Shown piece by piece: positions 17,338 through 26,427 of a DNA stretch of 58,644 bases (positions within the stretch are counted from its first letter, which is position 1; every line of letters starts with the position of its first letter). Source of the DNA: Rhodobacteraceae bacterium HLUCCO18. Its GTDB lineage: Bacteria; Pseudomonadota; Alphaproteobacteria; Rhodobacterales; Rhodobacteraceae. The position numbers were made by a program, and so were the translations under genes. The notes beneath the pieces are model-generated. The model did no database searches and was not told the DNA's origin. It was given only the letters and a program-made list of their open reading frames with translations. The stretch spans positions 1 through 58,644 of the forward strand of contig LJSY01000028.1 in assembly GCA_001314805.1 (NCBI GenBank), written 5' to 3'.

Positions 17338-18417
17338 ATGACGTCCGTCCGTTTCCTCTTTCAACTCGCTGCGTCCGCTATCTTGGCCTCCGGCCCGCTC
17401 GCCGCCGAGGAGTTCGGTCTGACGGAGGTCACCGAGGCGTGGCTCATGGGGCCGCACAGCGACTACCATTCGCCGTCCTTCACCCACTGGAACGAGGATG
17501 GGGAGGTTCCGCCCGCCTGCGCGGCGTGCCATTCCGAGACAGGCATGCTCGACTGGCTCGGCGCCGATGACACCGCGCCCCTGACGGTGGAGCATCCCGG
17601 CACGATCAACACCGTGATCGGCTGCGCCTCCTGCCACGTGTCCGAGGCCGAGGCGCTGGACGCGGTGCCCTTCCCCTCGGGCGTGACCATCGGCGGTCTT
17701 GGCGGCTCGGCGACCTGTACCATGTGCCATCAGGGCCGGACGTCGACGGACACCGTCCTGTCGGCGACCGACGGGATGGACCTCGACACGGTGTCGGAGG
17801 ATCTCGGCTTCATCAACGTGCACTACGGCGTGGCGGCCGCGGTGATGCACGGCGCCGAGGTGCGCGGCGGCTTCCAGTATCCGGACCTAACCTACGCAGG
17901 GCGCTTCACCCATGTGGCAAGCGCAGGTACCTGCGTCGCCTGCCACGAGCCGCATTCGACCGAGGTCGAGACCGAGGGCTGCATCGCCTGCCATCAGGGC
18001 GTGAACGACATCACCGCGATACGCACGCGCCATGCCGATTTCGACGGAGACGGCTCCACCAGCGGCGGCATCATCACCGAGATCGAGGGCCTGCACGCCA
18101 TGCTCGGCGAAGCGATCGTCACCTATGGCCGCGAGATCGCCGGCACGCCGATCGGCTATTCCTCCGACAGTTTCCCCTATTTCTTCAACGACAGTAACGG
18201 AGACGGAACCATAGGCCCGGAGGAGGCGGCCTTTCCCAACCGCTACGCAAGCTGGACGCCGCGCCTGCTGATGGCGGCCTACAACTACCAGGTCGTGGCC
18301 AAGGATGGCGGTGCATGGGTGCACAACCCGGCCTATGCGATCCAGTTGCTGCATGACAGCATCGTGAGCCTTGCCGAGCGGGTCGATGTGGATCTTGCGG
18401 GAGTGACGCGGCCCTGA
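17338..18417 (+). CDS. Periplasmic pentaheme cytochrome c with EF-hand-like loops
   Basis: The 359-residue protein has a signal peptide (cut near LAAEEF) and five CxxCH haem sites: Cys61-His65 (CAACH), Cys96-His100 (CASCH), Cys127-His131 (CTMCH), Cys199-His203 (CVACH) and Cys215-His219 (CIACH). Two acidic loops follow, DFDGDGSTSG near residue 234 and DSNGDGTIGPEE near 287; the second is a canonical EF-hand loop. The last 70 residues (MAAYNYQVVAKDGGAWVHNPAYAIQLL) are typical of the cytochrome c552/NrfA-like and decahaem relatives. It is divergent from the flavocytochrome with a shared FNR box. The electron acceptor or substrate is unknown. The start follows GGGAG. Confidence 0.88.
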   Translation: MTSVRFLFQLAASAILASGPLAAEEFGLTEVTEAWLMGPHSDYHSPSFTHWNEDGEVPPACAACHSETGMLDWLGADDTAPLTVEHPGTINTVIGCASCHVSEAEALDAVPFPSGVTIGGLGGSATCTMCHQGRTSTDTVLSATDGMDLDTVSEDLGFINVHYGVAAAVMHGAEVRGGFQYPDLTYAGRFTHVASAGTCVACHEPHSTEVETEGCIACHQGVNDITAIRTRHADFDGDGSTSGGIITEIEGLHAMLGEAIVTYGREIAGTPIGYSSDSFPYFFNDSNGDGTIGPEEAAFPNRYASWTPRLLMAAYNYQVVAKDGGAWVHNPAYAIQLLHDSIVSLAERVDVDLAGVTRP

Positions 18418-18479
18418 TCTCGACCGGCGCCGGAGAAACGGCAAGCGACCGGCAGCCGGACAGCGGGCGCCGCGGGAGA

Positions 18480-21011
18480 TCACCCGATATGCTGGCGCAA
18501 TGCCCCGGACGTCTCGGTCCAGATCCGTCGCATCGCGGCGCCGTGGCCTGCCTCGCATGCCATGCCGTCGTCGATCCGATCCTGAACGGCCACGAGCGTC
18601 GCATGCAGGGCTTCGGCCCCGAAGAGCGCGGCGGACCCCGCCGCCTTGTGCACCCGTTCGCGCAGGGACCTGTCGACATCGCCCGCGTCAACCTGCCCCG
18701 AGATGGCCCCGATCGCCTCGTCCATCTCCGCCAGGAAGTCGCCGATGAGGTCCCCGATCCTGTCCTGACCCAGTGCGACGGCGAGGCCTTCGACATGGCC
18801 GTGATCCAGCACCGACCGGGTTGACGCGGACGCCTCGGACGTGATGCCGGTTTCAGGTTCCGCGCTTTGGCATGAGAACCGCCTGACGATGGCGCGCAGA
18901 CCCTCGCGCGTGATCGGCTTCAGGAGGATGTCGTCGAGCCCGGCTGCGCGGAACCCTTCCTTGTCCACTTCCCTTGCATGGGCCGTCAGGGCGACCATGG
19001 GCAGGCGGGTGCCCGGCGCCTCGGACTGCCGAATGGCCCGCGTCGCCTCCACCCCATTCATCACCGGCATGGAGATATCCATCAAGATGAGGTCGTAGGA
19101 CCGCCGCCGGACGCGATGGACGCCTTGCTGCCCGTCATGGGCTTCGTCCACCTCGTGCCCGTCCTGTTCCAGAAGGTCGCGCAGAACGATGCGGTTGATG
19201 CGATTGTCCTCCACGATCAGGATCTTGAGCGGCTTGACGGGCATGGCCGAGGAGGCCCCGGCCGTGTCGGGCCTGTCGCGCGCGGCCTCCGTCGGGGCGT
19301 CGTCCGCGCACGGCAAGGGCAGACGGACCCGGAACAGGCTGCCCTCACCCTTGGCGCTCTCCAGTTCGACCTCGCCGCCCATCGCATCCACCAGCCGCTT
19401 GACGATCGCCAGCCCAAGCCCGGTTCCGCCGACGGCGCGGGAATAGGACGAGTCGAGCGTGACGAAATCCTCGAACACCCGGTCCTGATCGGTGGGATCG
19501 ATCCCGATCCCGTTGTCGATCACCCGAAACTCCACGAGATCGCCATCGCCGAGACGTTCGGCCTCGACCGTGATCGATCCGTTGCGGGTGAACTTGACGG
19601 CGTTTCCGATGAGGTTCAGCAGAACTTGCCGGATATGCGTTGGATCGCCCACCACGTAGTCCCGGCCATGGATCCGCACCCGCTGCGACAGGGCGTTTCC
19701 GCGATGCTCGGCGACGCCGCGCTGGCTTTCGACCAGTTCTCGCACCAGCGCCGGGAGAGAGAAGGCCTCGGGTGCGGCGACGATCTTGCCGGCCTCCGCC
19801 CGCGAGATCTCGAGCACGTTGTCTACGTGATGCAGAAGCTGCCGGCCCGAGACGCGGATGATATCGAGGTATTCCAGATCCTTGGGGTCGCGCGCCTCGG
19901 TGTCCAGAAGCTCGAGCGTGCCCAGCATTCCGTTCAGAGGCGTTCGCATTTCGTGGCTCATCACCGCGATCAGGTCGGCCTTGGCCCGCTCGCCCGCGAC
20001 GGCCTCGTCCCGGGCCTTGATAAGTTCCCGCTCCGCCTCGATGCGCTGCGAGATGTCGCGCGCGAACGAGACGAAAAGCTCTCCATGTTCTGAATCCGCG
20101 GTGGAAATCGAAAGCTCGACCGGAAACAGCTCGCCGTTCTTCCTGCGCGCCTCGAGTTGCACACGCCCCTTTCCGATGACACGTTTTTCGCCGGTGCTCA
20201 GGTAGCGGTCCATGCCGGCGCGATGCGCCTGCTTGAGGTGATCGGGGACGATCAGGTCCGCCATGCAGGCACCGATGGCCTCGTTGCGCGAATAGCCGAA
20301 GATATCTTCCGCCGCGCCGTTGAACTCGATCACCCGGCCGTCGCGGTCGACGACGAGGACGGCATCCAGCGACGTGGAGATGATCGACGCGAGGCGGGAC
20401 CGGACCAGCCCGTGTTCGCGTGCGCGTTCCTGTTCGCGCCGGGCGAAATGCACAAGAAGCACGAGCAGGACGACCAGGACGAAAAACAGGCTCGCGGTCA
20501 GCGCCGACACCTGCGTGAGGGTTTCGGCAATCCCGCGCCGCTGTGTATCGGCGTCCTGCGCCAGAACGCCGACCCCCGTCAGTGTCACCTGCCGCACATC
20601 CGGCCGGATCGCTTCGGTGCGGGCCGCAAGCTCCGGCAGCGCCGCGATCAACTCCGCGTCGCCACCGTCGATCAGGGGGATGTTCCGGGCCTGATAATCA
20701 CGGATCCGCGCAAGCGCCGCGGCAACCTCCGGGTCGTTTCGCAGCACTGCGTAGAGGCGGCTCGTCGAGAGCGTCTGGATCCTGCTGTAAAGGACATCGA
20801 ACCTGCGACGAACATCGGCGATGGACGCGCCGCCGTCCGCCTCAGCCGCCGCGATGGCCCATTTCAGCGCGAGCAGTTCGACATCGGTCTGGGCCAGCGA
20901 CCATTGCGTGCTGTCGGAGTTGGCGGTCGCGAGCGCGTCGATCTCCTGCCGGACCTCCTGCGCCATCTGCACCAGCCAGAAGACGACGAGCGCAAGGCCG
21001 AACGCGGCCAT
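18480..21011 (-). CDS. Hybrid sensor histidine kinase (TM-PAS-HisKA-HATPase-REC-HPt)
   Basis: The protein of about 843 residues has an N-terminal helix, a periplasmic segment of roughly 150 residues, a second helix (LFFVLVVLLVLLVHF), a PAS domain (DAVLVVDRDGRVIEFNGAAE), HisKA with the phospho-His motif SHEMRTPLNGM, HATPase (NLIGNAVKFT, GTGLGLAIVKRL), a receiver domain (LIVEDNRINRIVL, DLILMDISMPVMNG) and a C-terminal HPt (RVHKAAGSAALFGA). It is a full phosphorelay in one chain. The ATG at 21011 is the only standard start nearby. The basic stretch just upstream remains in frame to the preceding stop, so a non-standard start closer to 21088 is possible. It follows the sulfite-oxidase-fold gene and is probably co-transcribed with it. 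Confidence 0.9.
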   Translation of the reverse strand: MAAFGLALVVFWLVQMAQEVRQEIDALATANSDSTQWSLAQTDVELLALKWAIAAAEADGGASIADVRRRFDVLYSRIQTLSTSRLYAVLRNDPEVAAALARIRDYQARNIPLIDGGDAELIAALPELAARTEAIRPDVRQVTLTGVGVLAQDADTQRRGIAETLTQVSALTASLFFVLVVLLVLLVHFARREQERAREHGLVRSRLASIISTSLDAVLVVDRDGRVIEFNGAAEDIFGYSRNEAIGACMADLIVPDHLKQAHRAGMDRYLSTGEKRVIGKGRVQLEARRKNGELFPVELSISTADSEHGELFVSFARDISQRIEAERELIKARDEAVAGERAKADLIAVMSHEMRTPLNGMLGTLELLDTEARDPKDLEYLDIIRVSGRQLLHHVDNVLEISRAEAGKIVAAPEAFSLPALVRELVESQRGVAEHRGNALSQRVRIHGRDYVVGDPTHIRQVLLNLIGNAVKFTRNGSITVEAERLGDGDLVEFRVIDNGIGIDPTDQDRVFEDFVTLDSSYSRAVGGTGLGLAIVKRLVDAMGGEVELESAKGEGSLFRVRLPLPCADDAPTEAARDRPDTAGASSAMPVKPLKILIVEDNRINRIVLRDLLEQDGHEVDEAHDGQQGVHRVRRRSYDLILMDISMPVMNGVEATRAIRQSEAPGTRLPMVALTAHAREVDKEGFRAAGLDDILLKPITREGLRAIVRRFSCQSAEPETGITSEASASTRSVLDHGHVEGLAVALGQDRIGDLIGDFLAEMDEAIGAISGQVDAGDVDRSLRERVHKAAGSAALFGAEALHATLVAVQDRIDDGMACEAGHGAAMRRIWTETSGALRQHIG

Positions 21012-21088
21012 GGCGGCGCCGAAGGCGCGTCGCCGGCTGCTGCTGGCGACGTGCGCAGTCGGCTTGCGCCGAGGTTCCGCCCATCCTT

Positions 21089-21619
21089 TCAGCGCTGAAC
21101 CTCGATCCTGTCGAGCTGCCAGATGCTGCGCGAATAGATCTGCTCGGTCTGGAACTCGGGAGAACTGTCGAACGGATAGACGATCCAGAGCGGCCCTTTC
21201 TCGCGGAGGCTCATGGGCGCACCGTTGCGCCGGAAAGCCACCAGCGGCCCGCCCTCCACGGCGTCGCTTGCCGGGATGTCCACCGCGTAGTCGTTGAGCG
21301 CGACCGCCCGCAGAACGCTGCCCTCCGCCCCCAGGGCGGCAAGCAGGTCGGACAGTTCGACACCTTCGAATGTCTGGATGCCATCGGTCCAGATCGTCGA
21401 GGTCTCGATCACCACGGTGTCGAGCGCCTCCAGCATGGCGAGGTCGAACTCGGCCGCGCCGTCGGCGTTGGTCTCGGTGATCGCCCCGGTCACGCTGAGC
21501 AGCACCTCGCCCTCCGCAGGCTCGAGCGCGGCCGCAGGGCCCGCGAGCGTCAGGGCCAGCGCCGCCGCAAGTGACGCCACCGAGGGGGCGAGGTTTCGTA
21601 TGGACGTGGCAAGGGTCAT
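21089..21619 (-). CDS. Periplasmic sulfite-oxidase-fold (molybdopterin-binding-like) protein lacking cysteine
   Basis: The 176-residue protein has a signal peptide (NLAPSVASLAAALALTLAGPAAA) and a short domain resembling the oxidoreductase molybdopterin-binding fold: LLSVTGAITETN, FEGVELSDLLAALG, ALNDYAVDIP, LVAFRRNGAPMSLREKGPLWIVYPFD. The protein has no cysteine at all, so the Mo-ligating Cys of sulfite-oxidase family enzymes is absent. It therefore probably acts as a ligand-binding or sensory partner rather than an enzyme. It lies directly upstream of the hybrid kinase. ATG 21619 follows GGAGG at good spacing; an upstream in-frame ATG is less likely. Confidence 0.8.
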   Translation of the reverse strand: MTLATSIRNLAPSVASLAAALALTLAGPAAALEPAEGEVLLSVTGAITETNADGAAEFDLAMLEALDTVVIETSTIWTDGIQTFEGVELSDLLAALGAEGSVLRAVALNDYAVDIPASDAVEGGPLVAFRRNGAPMSLREKGPLWIVYPFDSSPEFQTEQIYSRSIWQLDRIEVQR

Positions 21620-21848
21620 GGCGGTTTCCTCCGGGTCTGCACCCAGGCGTGATTGCACAGAACGACCCCGGCGTCATTTGGGCAAAGGTATGGAATTCTA
21701 CGCTTTCGGATAGGTCGCCTCGCCGGATACTCCGCAAGACCGTGCACAATGGAAATTGAATCGCGGGCCAAGTGGATGGTACCTGACCGGCCGTCGCGAT
21801 GGCTCAAAAAGGACGTATTTCGGTGCGACCATCGCCTCCGGCAAATTA

Positions 21849-21860
21849 GTGATTAGTCAC
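21849..21860. promoter_or_regulatory. Perfect inverted repeat upstream of the LuxR-type regulator
   Basis: GTGA-TTAG-TCAC lies 38 bases before the response regulator ATG. The arms resemble a Crp/FNR half-site, but the four-base spacer is shorter than the Crp spacing. It may be an operator of the response regulator or another protein. Confidence 0.3.
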
Positions 21861-21897
21861 AGGTCGGCAGCGCGCCGGCCTGACTGGAGGATTTTCC

Positions 21898-22500
21898 ATG
21901 CGCATCCTGCTCGCTGACGACCATGATCTCGTTCGGGAAACCATGGCCGCTTTTCTCGTCGCCGAGGGACAGGCCGAAGTCGCCACGGCGGGCTCGCTGT
22001 GCGATGCGCTACTGGTCGTGAAGGCCGACCCGGCGTATGATCTCGTTCTGCTCGACTACAACATGCCGGGCATGAACGGCCTCGATGGTCTTCGCCAGAT
22101 GCAGACCGCGATGGGCGACACGCCCGTGGCGATCGTCTCGGGCACGACCACGCGCGCGCTGGCCGATGAAGTCATCGCGGCCGGGGCCGCGGGCTTCGTG
22201 CCGAAGACACTGGCACCGAAATCCATGATCACCGCCGCGCGCTTCATGGCCGCCGGCGAGGTCTATGCCCCGTTCAACTTCATGCAGCAAAAGACGCAAA
22301 CGACGTCCGAGATCCTGACCAGCCGCGAACTCGAGGTGCTTCAGGGCATCTGTCGCGGGCAGTCCAACAAGGAAATCGCGCTCGACTACGATCTTCACGA
22401 GGCGACCGTGAAGCTGCATGCCAAGACCCTGTCACGAAAGCTTGGTGCCAGGAACCGCACCCATGCGGCCATGATCGCGCGGGACCGCAACCTCGTGTGA
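21898..22500 (+). CDS. LuxR-family response regulator (REC-HTH)
   Basis: The 200-residue protein has a receiver domain with acidic pocket DDHD, a phosphoacceptor Asp in LVLLDYNMPGMNG and Lys in FVPKTL. A C-terminal LuxR/GerE helix-turn-helix follows (LTSRELEVLQGICRGQSNKEIALDYDLHEATVKLHAKTLSRKLG). It is divergent from the hybrid kinase locus and separated by about 280 bases. It could be the output partner of the kinase's HPt domain. Its targets may include the adjacent exopolysaccharide operon, but this is inference. GGAGG-like bases precede the ATG. Confidence 0.92.
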   Translation: MRILLADDHDLVRETMAAFLVAEGQAEVATAGSLCDALLVVKADPAYDLVLLDYNMPGMNGLDGLRQMQTAMGDTPVAIVSGTTTRALADEVIAAGAAGFVPKTLAPKSMITAARFMAAGEVYAPFNFMQQKTQTTSEILTSRELEVLQGICRGQSNKEIALDYDLHEATVKLHAKTLSRKLGARNRTHAAMIARDRNLV

Positions 22501-22679
22501 ACCCGCCCGGCCGGGTGCGCGATCGCCCGTCCGACCGCACCCGCAACACCTGCCCGGGCGCCCCGACCTACCCATTCGTATGGTCCGACCCCTCCGAGCG
22601 GTCCGGAACCTCGCCTGGTGCGCGAGCGACCTGATGCGCGACTCGGCTTATGCCTCGCCGACACAAGACGAGGTTCCCG

Positions 22680-23927
22680 ATGATCACTCTTTTGAATGCA
22701 GCGCCGGATACCGGCAACCAGGGGGTAAGCGCCCTCTGCCATTCGGTCGTGTCCGGGCTTGTCCGCAGGGGTGCCGGGACGATGACCGTGGCCGATCATG
22801 GCATCGGCCTGCGCCGCGCCGACTGGAACGGCACGCAGGTCGATCTGGTCGGCCTGACCCATAACCGGCGGTTCTGGCGCGGCGACAGCCTGCGCACGGC
22901 CCATGCGTTGCTGCGCGCCGGGATCGGCCGGACGGCACCCGCGCGGGCCGTGGCGCGCGCGCAGGCGGTTCTCGACATCTCGGGCGGCGACAGTTTCACC
23001 GATCTCTACGGACCAAAGCGGTTCCGTGCGATGATCCTGACCAAGCGGATGGCGCTGACGGCGGGCGTGCCGCTCGTGCTGCTGCCGCAGAAGCTGGGGC
23101 CGTTCAAGGACGCAGGATCGCGGTCCGAGGCGGTGGAGGTGCTGCGCCGGGCTGCGGCGATCTGGGTGCGCGACGCGGACAGCCACGCCTTCCTTCAGGA
23201 CGCGCTCGGGCCCGATTTCGACCCGGCGCGCCATCGCCTCGGCGTCGATGTGGCCGTCGCCCTGCCGGAACGCGAACCGGAAATGCTGGACCGCGATCTG
23301 GCGGGCTGGCTCGCGCCCGACCGCGGCTTTCCGCTGGCGGGGCTGAACGTCTCGGGACTTCTCAGCAACGACGCGGCAGGCGCACGCCGGGCCTTCGGCC
23401 TCGCCGACAGCCATTGCGATCAGATCGAGGCGCTCGCCCGCACGCTGCTGGAGGGCGATCCCGACCTCAGGCTTGTTCTGGTGCCCCATGTCCACCGTCC
23501 CGACGGTGACGCCGAAAGCGATCTGGATGCCGCGCGGGCTCTGGTGAGACGCCTCGGCGAGTTGGGCGCAGGCCGCGTTCGCGTGATCGGGGAGCGTTTG
23601 CACGCGATGGAGCTGAAATGGGTTCTCGCCCGGCTCGACTGGTTCGCGGGCGCGCGCATGCATGCGACGATCGGAGCGTTTTCCTCGGGCGTTCCGACAC
23701 TGGGTCTCGGATATTCGGACAAGGCCCATGGCGTGTTTTCCGAATGCGGGATCGGGGACGAAGTGGCCGACCTGAGGCAACTCGACGCGCGCGGAATAGC
23801 CGAGCGTGGCCTCGCCTCTTACCGGGGCCGGCAGGTTCGCCGGGCGGACCTGGCCGGCCGGGTCGCGGACCTGCGCGACCGCGCCTCCCGCGAGATGGAC
23901 GATATCGCCCGGCAGGCGGGACTCTGA
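22680..23927 (+). CDS. Polysaccharide pyruvyl transferase family protein
   Basis: The 415-residue protein shows the pyruvyl transferase family layout: LLNAAPDTGNQGVSALCHSVVSGL at the start, DISGGDSFTDLYG, LLPQKLGPF, and a C-terminal ERLHAMELKWVLARLDWFAGARMHA with the conserved R-hH type residues, ending in LGLGYSDKAHGV. Members add pyruvate ketals to sugars of exopolysaccharide, giving acidic groups. It is the first gene of a 12-gene same-strand cluster. The ATG at 22680 follows a GAGG sequence; an earlier ATG (22650) adds unrelated residues. About 180 non-coding bases upstream should hold the operon promoter. Confidence 0.87.
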   Translation: MITLLNAAPDTGNQGVSALCHSVVSGLVRRGAGTMTVADHGIGLRRADWNGTQVDLVGLTHNRRFWRGDSLRTAHALLRAGIGRTAPARAVARAQAVLDISGGDSFTDLYGPKRFRAMILTKRMALTAGVPLVLLPQKLGPFKDAGSRSEAVEVLRRAAAIWVRDADSHAFLQDALGPDFDPARHRLGVDVAVALPEREPEMLDRDLAGWLAPDRGFPLAGLNVSGLLSNDAAGARRAFGLADSHCDQIEALARTLLEGDPDLRLVLVPHVHRPDGDAESDLDAARALVRRLGELGAGRVRVIGERLHAMELKWVLARLDWFAGARMHATIGAFSSGVPTLGLGYSDKAHGVFSECGIGDEVADLRQLDARGIAERGLASYRGRQVRRADLAGRVADLRDRASREMDDIARQAGL

Positions 23928-23932
23928 TCGCG

Positions 23933-25171
23933 ATGGCCGTCGCCCGCGCAAAAGCACGCTCCTTGGCCTGGGCGGTGCCGGTGCTGGCCGAAGCCGCGGC
24001 GCTTGGCCGGTCCGTCGCGTTTGCGTGGGCGATCGGGCCGGACGAGCTGGGCCGCGCGATGATGCTGGCCCTGACCGTCCGGCTGGTCGAGATGGCCAGC
24101 GACGTGGGCGTCGAGAGGCTCATGGTGCAGGCGCGAGACGGGCATTCCGCCGGGCTGCAGGCCAATCTGCAGGGCGCGCTGGTCCTGCGCGGGATCATCG
24201 GCGCGATCCTTCTGATCTGCGTGGCGCCGCATCTTGCAGCCCTGTTCGCGGACGGGCCCTCCTCGGCCTCCTATGCGTGGCTTGCGGTCGTTCCACTTCT
24301 GCGCGGCTTCGCCAATCTCGATTTCCGGCGCGCCGAGCGGGTCCTGCGCTACAGGCCCATGACGATCGTCGAAGGCGGCGCGACGCTGGCGATGGCGGCC
24401 GCGATCATGCCCGCAGTGGCGTTGTTCGGCGACCACAGGGCGATGGTCTGGGTGCTGATCGCGCATGCAAGCGCCTTCGTCCTTTTGTCCCACCTGATCG
24501 CCGCGCGCCGCTACCGCGTCCGGTTCTCGCCCCCGGCGCTCCTGCGCGTCTGGCGGTTCGGCGCGCCTCTCATGCTGAACGCCGTGCTGCTCTTCTTCAC
24601 CTTCTACGCCGACCGCATGATCGTGGCGTGGGCCTATGACTGGGCGACGCTCGCGCTTTACGGGGTCGTTCTGCAACTGGCGCTGATGCCGGCGCAGATC
24701 GTGGGCCGGGCGGCGGCCTCGATCGTGCTGCCGCAGCTTCGGCAGGCGCTCGCGCTTGGCAGGCTGACCGAGGTCTGGGGCCCTGTTCTCGCCGCCCATG
24801 CCGGTCTGGCCGCCGCACTGGTCGCTGGCTTCACGGTTGTCGCGCCACCCGCCATCGTGCTGGTCTACGGGGAAGCGCTTCGGCCCGATCTGGCACTCGC
24901 CTTCGCCGTTGGTCTTGCCGCCGGGTTCCGGGTCCTCCGCACGCCATATTCGCAGCTGGCGGTCGCGAAGGGGCGCACGGGCGATCCCGCCCGCGCCAAC
25001 CTTGTCCGGGCGCTGGCGCTCGTTCCGGCGGCCATCTTCGCGGCCATGGGTCTCCCGCTTGCGGCCATCGCGGCGGCGGCGGCGGCGGGCGAGGCCGGGG
25101 CCACGCTGCGCGCCTGGATCCTCGCCGGCCCGGTTGTCTCCCGCCCCCCGCAGAAGGTAGCTTTCGCATGA
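23933..25171 (+). CDS. Oligosaccharide flippase (Wzx-like)
   Basis: The 412-residue protein consists almost entirely of hydrophobic segments (12 or so) in the pattern of the MOP/MATE flippase superfamily; examples are LAWAVPVLAEAAALGRSVAFAWAIG, NLDFRRAERVLRYRPMTIVEG and FGAPLMLNAVLLFFTFYADRMIVAWAY. The last phrase is the typical Wzx helix 7. It would move lipid-linked repeat units to the periplasm for polymerisation by the Wzy-like protein downstream. It starts six bases after the pyruvyl transferase and overlaps the next gene by four (ATGA). Confidence 0.87.
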   Translation: MAVARAKARSLAWAVPVLAEAAALGRSVAFAWAIGPDELGRAMMLALTVRLVEMASDVGVERLMVQARDGHSAGLQANLQGALVLRGIIGAILLICVAPHLAALFADGPSSASYAWLAVVPLLRGFANLDFRRAERVLRYRPMTIVEGGATLAMAAAIMPAVALFGDHRAMVWVLIAHASAFVLLSHLIAARRYRVRFSPPALLRVWRFGAPLMLNAVLLFFTFYADRMIVAWAYDWATLALYGVVLQLALMPAQIVGRAAASIVLPQLRQALALGRLTEVWGPVLAAHAGLAAALVAGFTVVAPPAIVLVYGEALRPDLALAFAVGLAAGFRVLRTPYSQLAVAKGRTGDPARANLVRALALVPAAIFAAMGLPLAAIAAAAAAGEAGATLRAWILAGPVVSRPPQKVAFA

Positions 25172-26427
25172 GTTCCGATCCGATCTCCACGATGGTGTCC
25201 CGCAACCTCTGCACCGGTTGCGGCGCCTGCGCCGGCGCGTTTCCGGACCTGATCCGGATGATCGACGACCCGGTCAACGGCCGCCGACCGGTGGTCGAGG
25301 CAAGCCCCGAGGGACGCCGCGCCGCCGAGGACGCCCGGTCGTGGTGCGCAGGCGCGACGACGACGTGGCACGACCTCGACAGATCCGATGCCATCGACCG
25401 CGACTGGGGGCCAGTCCTCGCGGCCTGGGAAGGCTGGGCCAGCGACGAGGAGATCCGTCACCGCGGATCGTCCGGCGGCGCAGTGACCGCGCTCGCCGAT
25501 TTCGCGCTGTCGAGCGGTGCCGCGGACGGGGTCGCGCATATCGCGGCCCGCGCGGACGATCCGCGACTGAACGAGGCGGTGATCAGCCGCGACCGCGCCG
25601 GCCTATTGAGGGGCGCGGGCTCGCGCTACGCGCAGGCAAGTCCCGCCGAAAGCCTCGGGACCATCGCCGGGGGAGACGAGAACGTGGCCTTCATCGGCAA
25701 GCCCTGCGATGTTGCCTCGGCCCACAAGGCGATGCAGACCGACGCGACGCTGGCATCGAAGGTTCCCCTCACCATCGCGATCTTCTGCGCGGGCGCGCCC
25801 AACCTGGTGGCCACCGACCGCCTGCTCGACCGGCTTGGCGTGCCGAAGGACGGCAACCTGGTGGATCTGCGCTATCGCGGGGAGGGCTGGCCGGGCCTGA
25901 TGCAGGCGGAGTGGATCGACGGCGACGGCACGCGGCACGTCAGCGAAGGCATTTCCTATGCGGAGGGCTGGGGCCGGGTCCTGCAATCGGACCGCCGCTG
26001 GCGCTGCCGGGTCTGTTCCGACCATACAGGCGCCTTCGCGGATATCTCCGTGGGCGACCCGTGGCACGCGCCGCCGGGCGGAGACACCGATGCCGGCCGT
26101 TCGCTGATCGTGGCGCGCACGGCGCGCGGCAAGGCCTTTGTCGAGGCTGCGATCCGAGCCGGCGCGCTGATCGCCGAGACCCGGCGCCGTGACGTCATCG
26201 CAAGGGCGCAGCCGAACCTCAGGGCGACCCATGGCGCCGTGTGGGGCCGCCGCGCGGCCATGCGCCTGCTCGGACTTCCCGCCCCGCGCGACCGGGGGCA
26301 GGGCCTTTTGCGCCTGTGGCTCGGCCTGCCACTGCGCGGCAAGATGCAATCCTTCGCCGGTACGTGGAAGCGGGTGATCCGCGAGCGTCTGTGGCGCCGT
26401 GTCAGGATCGCGGGGCTTGCACGATGA
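25168..26427 (+). CDS. FrhB-like (coenzyme F420 hydrogenase beta subunit family) protein in polysaccharide operon
   Basis: The 419-residue protein starts with a ferredoxin-like Cys motif CTGCGAC, has RGSSGGAVTALADFAL, FIGKPCDVASA and AIFCAGAPN, and a late CRVCSD pair followed by ADISVGDPW; this is the arrangement of the FrhB N- and C-terminal domains. Relatives commonly lie next to pyruvyl transferase genes in bacterial exopolysaccharide loci. F420 is not expected here, so the protein is likely a flavin/iron-sulfur redox enzyme that modifies a sugar. The exact reaction is unknown. Both ends overlap neighbours by four bases. Confidence 0.85.
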   Translation: MSSDPISTMVSRNLCTGCGACAGAFPDLIRMIDDPVNGRRPVVEASPEGRRAAEDARSWCAGATTTWHDLDRSDAIDRDWGPVLAAWEGWASDEEIRHRGSSGGAVTALADFALSSGAADGVAHIAARADDPRLNEAVISRDRAGLLRGAGSRYAQASPAESLGTIAGGDENVAFIGKPCDVASAHKAMQTDATLASKVPLTIAIFCAGAPNLVATDRLLDRLGVPKDGNLVDLRYRGEGWPGLMQAEWIDGDGTRHVSEGISYAEGWGRVLQSDRRWRCRVCSDHTGAFADISVGDPWHAPPGGDTDAGRSLIVARTARGKAFVEAAIRAGALIAETRRRDVIARAQPNLRATHGAVWGRRAAMRLLGLPAPRDRGQGLLRLWLGLPLRGKMQSFAGTWKRVIRERLWRRVRIAGLAR

